Shown here: positions 55,755-64,000 of the stretch, piece after piece
How positions within the stretch are numbered: the first letter of the stretch is position 1
Layout of the letters: the number at the start of each line of letters is the position of its first letter
From: Platycnemis pennipes
Taxonomy: Eukaryota; Arthropoda; Insecta; Odonata; Platycnemididae
Assembly (NCBI GenBank): GCA_933228895.1
Contig: OW121855.1
Location: 69,898,698 to 69,962,697, forward strand
Length of the DNA: 64,000 nt
Direction of reading: 5' to 3'
Notes under the pieces: generated by a model
What the model saw: the letters and a program-made list of their open reading frames with translations, nothing else
Told to the model about the DNA's origin: nothing
Database searches by the model: none
Position numbers and translations under genes: made by a program

Positions 55755-58428
55755 ATCCACACGTCTCCAAAATTTCAAGTATAACATGCACTCAAATATT
55801 ATGCACAGGACACCCGCAGAACCTTGACTGCTGAAATGCATATTCTCGGAACCATTGAAATTCGTACTTTTTCAATAAGGCAGAGGAAAATCCAAAGCAA
55901 TTACGCAAGGGATGAAAATGTAACATATTATAGTAGCTATTGTATTAATTTCACTTCCAGGAAAGAAAACAATCAAATCCGAAAAATAATTACATATTCA
56001 CCATGTGTTAAACCTATACAAAGTTTTTTAAATGATTCAATTTCTCACCTGCCTCGCGTAGAAAAGCTACACAAAACAGTGTATCAAAAACAGAATTGCA
56101 GTCCAAATGTTCTCATTTTGTGTGTCCCAGCAGGATAAGCTTAGTTGGATTCATTGTATGTAACGCTGTGAGTCTTAGAAGCACAGTCATTTCTATTCAC
56201 CCACTGGTTCGATTCACACCCCTCTAACCTATAGCAGGGGGCAAGAGAAAGAAAGGGAATGAATGAGGAGAGGACACATGCTTACAGATGACTCACAGAC
56301 AAGAGGGACAACTCAATCTGCACTTGTCGTTCATTTTGTGAAGTGTTGCAGTCTGGCTGTAACATTGTGGACAACTGGGAAAGGTGCTGAAAGTACAGCG
56401 TTGTTCTTCTGTGACATAAAGCAGGTGAGGTATTTTTGAAGTTAGGTTGACTTAAATATAATTATTTTCAATAAACCATTGACGTCGTATTTAATGCAGT
56501 GTTACCTTTGTAATTTTTGCATATCTTAAGACAACATTTCCGTAATTTTTATTTTGTTGCACACAGTTAATGAACCTAATAAATACAATATAAATAATGC
56601 TCTTATTTATCATATTTTAGTCCCACTCTAGGATAATAAGCCTGTTTAAAAATGCCAAAAAGAAGTAATTCATACACGGTGCAGAGAAAGTTGGAAATTG
56701 TGAATTACGCCGAGATTCACAGTAATCGGCCAACAATGATTTCTTTGACGATTCTTCAAAGTGGGTGAATCCAGCGTTCAAAAGTGGCAGTCCCAAAGGA
56801 ATTTGTTGAGTGCTCTACCCGCAGCAAAAAGGGCTCAAAGGAAACAAAAGGAGTTTTGGCCAGATTTGGAGCAAGAATTGAAGGATTGGGTCTGTGTGCA
56901 AAGGAGTGAAGGAAGAGGCATTTCAACTGTGTCGCTCAAGTGCAAAGCACTGCAAATGACTCAAGAGAAAAATATTGAAAATTTTAAAGGCAGAAATTGC
57001 TGGTGCTATCGTTTTATGAAGTGAAATAGGTTGACAGTGTGGGCAATTACTTCTACCGGACAAAAGTTACCAGAAAATTGGCAAGTGAAAGTGGAAGAGT
57101 TCAATTTATTTGTTGGGCAGGCAAAGAATCGCATTGAACCAAGACAGATTGGAAACATGGATGAGGTATCTATGAGTTTTGACATGCCGACTAAGTTTTC
57201 AGTTGATGTTAAAGGCACTCAAGACATAAAGATATCCACCACTGGACCTGAAAAATGTTGCTTTACTGTTGTGCTAGCAGTGATGGCTGATGGAGAGAAG
57301 CTTCCCCCAATGGTGACACATAAGTGAAAAACAATTCCCAAAGGGGAATTTCCGAAGGAATTATTGTGCGTGTAAATCCAAAAGGCTGGATGAACTGTGA
57401 TATGCTGAGAACATGGTTAACTGAGGTGTGGGGAAAAAGGAAGGGATCATTTTTTAATCCAAAATCACTGCTTGTATTGGATTCAGCAAGACCACACATA
57501 GCAAACGATTCCAAAGCTTTACTGAAAAAAAAACATTCCAAGGTTGTAGTCATTCCTGGAGGTCTAACAAAAAAGCTGCAGTCATTAGACATCTCCGTAA
57601 CATCTTTTTAATCTAAAATACGGAGGAAATGGGAAAAGTGGATGGTAGATGGTTTCCACACCTATACGAAATCTGGAAGGATGCAGCGAGCTTCTTATAT
57701 TGAAATCTGCAAGTGGATTGTATAAAGCTGGGCTGATGTAACCTGTGATTGCATATTAAATGGTTTCTGGGTATCAGGAATTTATTCGCGTGATATTGAT
57801 GGGGTGGATGGAGGGTTATACGACTCATCTGATGAAAGCGATCTTTTGCTTGAAGAAAATTTACCAGACTCATTGTTCAAGAACTTGGGTGATTACGATA
57901 TTAAATGTGATAGTAAATGAGACAATTTTGATGGATTTGTTAGTTCATAATTGAGCAGGAATAAATTTTTTTGAAGAAATTGTGATATTTTATTTCTTAT
58001 GTGAATGTTTTGAAATCATTATAGCATTTAAAAATCAAGTAGGTCAGTAATTGTGTACACATTTGTAAACTATTGACTTCGAATATGGCCTTCGATATGA
58101 AATAATTTTAATTTGAATAATGGTGATCTAAAATTAGATTTTAATTTAATTTTTGAATTGCATTGTATGTACCTAGTTTATACCAGAAAATATGAACAAA
58201 GTTAGGCTTGGAACAAAAAGAAGGAAATTTTGGAATGTTTCAGCAATATCATCATTTCACTGATATAATATTTGAATGCTTAAAGATATTTTTTTTATGA
58301 AGTACCAACCTAGTAATTCTTATGCATAACTAGCACTCGTTCACTTTATGTATAATGCGCATCAAATAACTTTGAAAATTTTACAAAGAACCTTGTATAA
58401 CGCACACATTATACTTGAGAATACAGGG
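55755..58428 (+). mobile_element. pogo/Tigger transposon
   Basis: The right end reads cacacattatacttgagaatacaggg followed by TA (58429-58430). The left end, near 55770, has a diverged inverted copy (tttcaagtataacatgcact). TA duplication and this terminus fit pogo/Tigger elements. The transposase frame lies at 56652-57920. The left terminus is approximate. Confidence 0.65.
56652..57920 (+). pseudogene. Tigger-type DDE transposase, frameshifted
   Basis: The start is MPKRSNSYTVQRKLEIVNYA, the pogo-type N-terminal helix-turn-helix. A frameshift before 56761 leads to FWPDLEQELKDWVCVQRSEG (second DNA-binding domain). After a stop at 57022 comes QIGNMDEVSMSFDMP, holding the first catalytic aspartate, then TTGPEKCCFTVVLAVMADGE. 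A further shift leads to SLLVLDSARPH (second aspartate) and VIPGGLTKKLQSLDISV (third). It ends DSSDESDLLLEENLPDSL, an acidic tail. The layout matches POGK/Tigger-like proteins, about 420 residues. At least three disruptions inactivate it, though the catalytic residues remain. Confidence 0.8.
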
Positions 58429-58430
58429 TA

Positions 58431-60479
58431 CATATAAGATACTCGATATTACAAAATAACAAAGTTTTGAAATCACGAACCTCGGGTCTCGGCCCCGACG
58501 TGAAAAAGTTACTTGTTTTTACGAATAATGACGGATCTTGGCAGAGTTTTTCAGACACTCCTTGCCGAAGTAAGGCGAAGTAGTACATAAAATATGTTAC
58601 CAATATGACTAAAAATGCATTCGCTTTGCTAACAACAAAAAAAAATGTAAATTTCTCAAGTACTGATATAATCCCACAGGAAACTAATAGCTACAACCAG
58701 CATTTTCCTCTTTTTAACCCTGTCATTTCGTGCTGCCTGTTTTTCCCAAACATAAATCCATGAGGGGTATTCCTAGTACAGTAATCCTGCACTGCACGCG
58801 TGCGCTCAAAAACGTTTTCACAGACATTAGAAGAGATACTATGGTGGTCGGGTGATACATTCAGGCATGCATATCACACATGGAAGCGTTTTTCTCCCTA
58901 CATATTTCAGACTGATTACACAACCTTACTCCACGGCATCATTATTCCAGCAGACAATAGTCATCATCGAAAGAATCAGGTTTCATTTACCGTCCTCATT
59001 GAGCATTTAGATGTAGTCATCAAGTAAGGATATCTTCTTCGTAACTAAACATTCCCCTTCCCTTCTTCCGTCGCCAACAGCCAAGAAAAAAAATTCAGAG
59101 TTGCTTGGTTCATACAATCACTTAGTTTGTCATACTAATTCTATATGATGTTTTGTTCTGGGCACATGCATAATCAACGGTAAAAAATGGTTCATACGCC
59201 CATACATATTTAGGTGGTATAATATTATACATTGCTCACCTTTCTCCCCAACCCAGCGATCAAAGAAATATCTTAAAAGATATCTTCTCAGCTGCGACCC
59301 TCCGGACCTCCGGAGTGAAAAGGAATCTGATAAGGATTTTGTAGCCTAATCCTTATTAGAGATACACATAAGACCAGATAATAAGTAGAAACACCCCTTG
59401 AAAGCCCCTAATTGAAGTCTCTTTCTGGAGTCTGAAGAACTTTCAATTAAACTTTATATATTTTATGTAATTCTCATTTGATATATACTGTCATCATTAC
59501 TGTTAATTATAGTCCATAAATATGTTAGAAAGGCAGATTCTGTTGATAGAGTTTAACATGCCGAGAGATATATGGAAAAATATTCTGAATGGTTGCACAT
59601 TTTACAGGTTGTTGCTTCCCTAGTTCTAAATCCATTTGTCCTGGAAATACATAACAGCACCTGCAAATTTTTAAAATTTTCATTGCGAGTTTAGAATATG
59701 AACTAGTTTTGTTGATACATAATACAACTCTTTGTTAACATTTGCATTTACAAATACACAGTACAACTAATTTATAGTATTTAGTTTTTACGTAGGTAGG
59801 AAAACGCATTTAGTAAGCATACCTTAATATCTTCATGTTAAAATACTGGCATAAGTTTGTCTACTATTAAACCCAAAAAAAAACCAATTACACAAAAAAA
59901 CTCAATGGGCTAGGTATTTTTAACACCCTTGGTGAGAATATCCAATTAAATGAGAATGTATAGGTCTTCAGTGGATATTTACGCCTGCAACATTTAAAGT
60001 TCTGGTTAAATGAATAATTAAGAGTTGTTAAAAGAATTTTGAAAAGATAACTTTTACATTATTCTCTCTCTGCATATCAAAGCTCAAAAACACCAGCACC
60101 AAGGATGCACTAGGAATGAAATTATACTAAAAATAAAAAAAATACATTTTGATGCTTACAAAATATCTTTCACTCATAAGAAAATTTTCATACTTTATCA
60201 CATATATCCTTAACCAAACATATTTAGCGTATGTAGCAACGATGGCAAAATTCCAAATGTAGAAATTTTTTTCTGGATATAAACCAAACTAAATGAAACA
60301 AACCTATGTATATGAATAGAAAGAGGATGTAATATACTCTGTGGACTAATGTAGGGTGGAGTCTGCCAATTATGGACTATGTTCACAGTTATGGATATTG
60401 AAATAAATAGTTTAAACTGAATTGAGGAAATCAGATTGGAGAACTCAAAGTGTTTTCACCTTCTAAGATTGTGATTACT
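58431..60479. other. No recognisable gene
   Basis: AT-rich sequence with short chance frames. At 58440-58510 there is a sequence similar to 55612-55665 (tactcgatattacaa and actcgaaattacga), which could be flanking parts of a second, outer non-autonomous element around the Tigger copy. Not resolved. Confidence 0.35.
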
Positions 60480-60483
60480 TTAA

Positions 60484-60774
60484 CCCATTGGCTTAAAGAG
60501 ATGACTGTTTGCCGAAGAACTTGGCCTTCCATTAAATAGCCAGTGAATCGCCGGGTCCCTCAATTTATTTATTTACTACATTCTTTTTATCATTCACAGA
60601 TTTTTCACATTTAGTGACAACAATGAATAATTAATATTCTCTTAATGCAAAAAAAATCATGTGAAGGACAGTAAAATGTTTTAAAACGATTCAAAATAAA
60701 TACAAAATAAGATTTCAATAAAAATAGTGAAATAAGTGACAAAAAAGGAGTAAAAAAATACTACATCAATTGGG
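60484..60774. mobile_element. Possible TTAA-flanked MITE
   Basis: The left end is CCCATTGGCTT after TTAA (60480-60483). The right end is ATCAATTGGG before TTAA (60775-60778). The terminal match is only about eight bases with a gap, so this call is weak. Non-coding, 291 bp. Confidence 0.35.
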
Positions 60775-60826
60775 TTAATAACCATTATGAGTCATACGAG
60801 TTGCTTGATATCTGGTCATACACATT

Positions 60827-61274
60827 AAACAGCAAATTGTATATTTGTTTAAATCAGTGCATGATGTTCAAAGTTTTTCACTCCCATAGATATTCAATGT
60901 GCACCTTCCACTAGTGTAATATACAGGAGGAGGCCAAGTCGGATGTTACACTTGGGAAACAGAAAGCTAGAAGAACTGAGTGAACATTTTTATCTAGGAA
61001 GCTGAATACCAGTGATTGGAGATGCAAGAAGGAAATAATCAGTAGAATCAGTAAACAGCAAATTGTATATTTGTTTAAATCAGTGCATGATGTTCAAAGT
61101 TTTTCACTCCCATAGATATTCAATGTGCACCTTCCACTAGTGTAATATACAGGAGGAGGCCAAGTCGGATGTTACACTTGGGAAACAGAAAGCTAGAAGA
61201 ACTGAGTGAACATTTTTATCTAGGAAGCTGAATACCAGTGATTGGAGATGCAAGAAGGAAATAATCAGTAGAAT
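60827..61274. repeat. Identical tandem duplication, 226-bp period
   Basis: Bases 60827-61048 and 61053-61274 look identical by eye, separated by four bases. The unit includes part of an RTE-like LINE relic. Perfect identity suggests a very recent duplication or an assembly error. Confidence 0.85.
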
Positions 61275-61662
61275 AACCCAGGTGAAGAGGACATTCATCA
61301 AAAGAGCAATCTGCTTTCTGCTGGAAATACAAGCATGTAAGTAAGTAAAAATTCATCAGAATCTGGAAGAATTATGCAAATTTGAAAAGGTTATATGATA
61401 AGAGAATTGAATGGTAGTTATAAAGTCTTTAAAAGAGGCAAATATAAAATCAGCCATATAATACCAGGTGTATGTTTGCGATGGCATAATACAGTGTCGC
61501 GTCATGGAAATCGTATCATGTTACCCAAATATCTGACAAGAACACATGGCGGCGAAGGTTTGAAATGACCTATAGTTGTGGAAGCACCTCAAATCCATAA
61601 TACCTACCTACCATGAATGGTGAGCTGGATCAAGCCAATCTTAGGTCTGTTGACCCATAATG
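60930..61662 (+). pseudogene. RTE-like LINE 3' relic
   Basis: Fragments correspond to the region after the polymerase core (a degraded KLEEL and KEIISRI, then HLLEIQA). At 61634-61662 it ends caatcttaggtctgttgacc then cataatgatgatga, the family's 3' terminus. Part of it lies in the duplicated unit. Confidence 0.55.
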
Positions 61663-62159
61663 ATGATGAAAAAATATTTTTTAAAAACATGCAGACTCTG
61701 CCATCTTTCCTCACTGTACAATCTAAAAGAGGAGTCTGGGATATATCATGATGATATTTTGTCACCATTTGGAAATGGTACATAAAGATATGGTCAAAAA
61801 AATTTCTTTTGGAAGAGACTCAAGATTAGGTATAAATTCCATTTCCTGATATTGAAGATGGGTTATCAGGAGAAGAACTAATTGAAATACTAATTATAGT
61901 GAATTGAAAGCAAAGTTCAAGAAAAATCATGGGACTGAATATGATAAAATAAATACAGCAGGTAAAAAATGAAGTATCCCGAGTAGATTTGGAGAAAAAA
62001 GAAGAATGAGAACACCTTAAAAAAAGCAGCAAGGACCAACTAGTAATTCGTATCTTGAGACATGATGGACTTGAGACATTGTGGTGGGAAAAGCGGAGGG
62101 AAAGAATAGGAAAGGAAAGTGTAGAATGAAATATACGGGCCAAGTTGTGAATGATCTGA

Positions 62160-63195
62160 GTCAAAGATTTATTTAAATATGAAGAATCTACCGACATCTG
62201 TTGCATTCGTAGATTTTGAGAAGACATTTGACAATGTGGATTGGAACATGATGCTAAAGGTTCTGAAAGAAATTGGAGTATCATACAATGACCGAAGAGT
62301 TATCCACAGCTTTTCTAAAAAGCATGTGACTGTAATCAAATCAGGACTCAGCAGTAGAGAAGCAAGCATAAAGAGATGAGTGAGACAAGGCTGTGCACTG
62401 TCTCCCATATTACTCAATGTCTACATCAGGAAATCAATCCAAGAAGTTAAAGAAAAATCTCCGGGAGTGAAAATCCACCGGGAGTAAATCAGCATGCTGT
62501 GATTTACAGATGAAATAGCAGTCACAATAGAAACAGAAGGAGATTTAAAGAAGACACTAGGAAACATGGAAAGGACATTTGGCCAGATATCATCTGAAGA
62601 TCAATAAAAAGAAAACTAAGTTATTGGTACTCAGTAGGAGAAAAGAAGCCAGGACCAATGTTACACTACGAAAACAAAAACTTGAGGAGGTAAAAAGTTG
62701 TTACCAGAGAAGCCGAGTAACCAGCAATGGACGAAGTGAAAAGGAAATGGCCAGTAGAATTTCTCAAGCAAATAGGGAATTTAACTAAAAGAAGATTCTG
62801 CTTACATCTGAAAATACAAGCATGGAAGTAAGGAAACATTTCATCAGAACATACATCTGGAGTATATTTATTTATGGCAGTGAGGCATGGACAATGACAG
62901 CTGCAGAGAAGTCAAGGCTGGAAGTATTTGAAATGTGGTGCTGTCAAAGAATGATGAAGAAAAAGTGGATTGACCAAGTGACAAATGAAGCAGTCTTAAG
63001 AAAAGTGAGAGAAAAGAGAAGTCTGCTCTGAACTCTAAAAAGAAGAGGGAACAAATTAATTTGCCATACGTAAAATGGATGTAAAAGAGAAGAATTACAT
63101 TCATCCAAAGAAGTTGGCCAATAGAAGAATACAGTGGAGACCTGCATCAAACCAAACTTGTTGGATTGTTGACCAATGATGACGATAAAGACTCA
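62160..63195 (+). pseudogene. RTE-like LINE reverse transcriptase, 5'-truncated
   Basis: The frame from 62179 has VAFVDFEKTFDNVDW (motif A). After a stop at 62377-62379 come VRQGCALSPILLNVYI (motif B) and FTDEIAV (motif C). Motif C is usually F-A/T-D-D, so the second catalytic aspartate reads as glutamate here. A shift leads to YHLKINKKKTKLLVLSRRKE (62579 on) and then TYIWSIFIYGSEAWTMTAAE and RMMKKKWIDQVTNEAVLRKV (62822-63031). The 3' end at 63145-63195 reads caaacttgttggattgttga, then tgatgacga. Endonuclease and fingers are absent. Dead copy. Confidence 0.8.
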
Positions 63196-64000
63196 TGGCA
63201 AAAAGGAGAACAATTGAATAATTGCACAGAAATTTTTAATGCGTACACTTTCCACCAACTATATGGCAATGTCAGGTACAATCTACATCACCAAGTTGAA
63301 TACAAAGTCTATTGCTGTCAACAAATGGCCAGAGTCACAATTTAGTGGACAGGCTACAAAGAAAATAACAAAAAGCTATTACTATGAAATGGATTTCTAC
63401 TTCACAGTCAGGAAAACCATCTAATTTGAAATGGCGCTCACTTCCAGTCAACAGCTACATGTAATCAAACAGCTCAACAAGCTCATTAAAAGCACCATTT
63501 TATACTTCACTAAACATTTCTAAGCTCCTGCTCATTACCAAAGGACCCATCTGACAAATTCCTCATGACAGAAATGCAAACTTAAATGCATCTGTTGTAA
63601 CACTGTGCCTGAGGCAGACAGGAGGAAACTCTTTGGCATGTACCAAGGAGCATGCAAGCAGTTTTAAAATAAAGATAACACTTTTCACTTTGCCCAACAT
63701 CTGAATGAAAACAATCACGGTAGCAAATTCACCCCCAAAATATGTCTACACATTCTACTTAAAGGTTTGAAAATGGATGCTCTCACACAAAAAGAGATCA
63801 TTACGACTTCTGCAGATCTCAACATCCAACTGTACAGCCAACAATTATTCTCTCAACACTTTCTGCTTCTTTCCAAAATATTGAACCTTTTGAATATTGA
63901 CCTTGCATTCTGAAAAACCTTCAATCTTTTCCACCAAAACCACACATCCCTCATTACTCCCTACGTGCCCTTGAACCTGTCAGCACAAGCCCTCCCTACC
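63196..64000. other. No recognisable feature
   Basis: Only a 61-codon chance frame (63239-63424). No repeat partner was noticed within the window. Confidence 0.45.

Noticed and set aside
1..64000. Host protein-coding genes, tRNA or rRNA genes
   Set aside because: No chain of exons with splice signals and recognisable domains, no cloverleaf or rRNA core was found. Short introns and diverged exons could have been missed by eye.

Overview
This window looks like nuclear DNA from an invertebrate animal, most likely an arthropod. It is AT-rich, has no bacterial-style gene spacing or operons, and carries no rRNA, tRNA or CRISPR that I can see. Almost everything recognisable is mobile DNA of types common in arthropods: Ty3/gypsy, RTE-like and Jockey/CR1-like LINEs, Tc1/IS630-like, pogo/Tigger, hAT, Harbinger-like and piggyBac elements. 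I cannot name the species. I found no convincing intact host gene. Most open reading frames are chance frames or shadows of decayed transposon genes.

The largest structure is a broken inverted duplication. Left-arm blocks (385-1925, 11931-12168, 12824-15838, 17086-17676, 26448-27626) reappear in reverse complement and in mirrored order as right-arm blocks (54205-55612, 52012-52142 with 53629-53680, 49540-52012, 42480-43310, 40170-40650, 38540-39800). By eye identity is roughly 75-85%. The spacer is 27627-38540. Each arm later received its own insertions, so the other arm often shows the empty site.

Left-arm insertions: a Tigger relic (2318-3565); a decayed Ty3/gypsy element on the minus strand (3781-11930), itself split by a 2035-bp element with 591-bp terminal inverted repeats (4937-6971); a solo LTR with a 4-bp target duplication (12169-12823); an unclassified inverted-repeat element (15839-17085); and a nest at 17678-26447. 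In that nest a Harbinger-like element holds two hAT elements (17938-23661 and 23732-26162), and the first hAT holds both a Jockey/CR1-like LINE with an unbroken 661-codon reading frame and a 1023-bp non-autonomous element.

The spacer holds an RTE-like LINE (27650-29152), a GC-rich 32-bp minisatellite inside an inverted repeat (30640-32240), a hairpin made of two head-to-head repeat ends (34957-35195) and a tandem duplication (37008-37260). Right-arm insertions include a TTAA-flanked piggyBac-type MITE (41237-41547), a 6-kb right-only block with its own direct duplication and minisatellite (43350-49500), an RTE-like fragment with an 11-bp target duplication (50535-50867) and a piggyBac relic (52143-53617). 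Beyond the palindrome lie a Tigger transposon (about 55755-58428), a possible TTAA MITE, an identical tandem duplication and further RTE-like LINE remains (60950-63195).

The genes do not form a pathway. They are layers of transposition, and the paired arms let many insertions be ordered in time. All coordinates come from reading by eye. Block edges are approximate unless a target duplication is stated.
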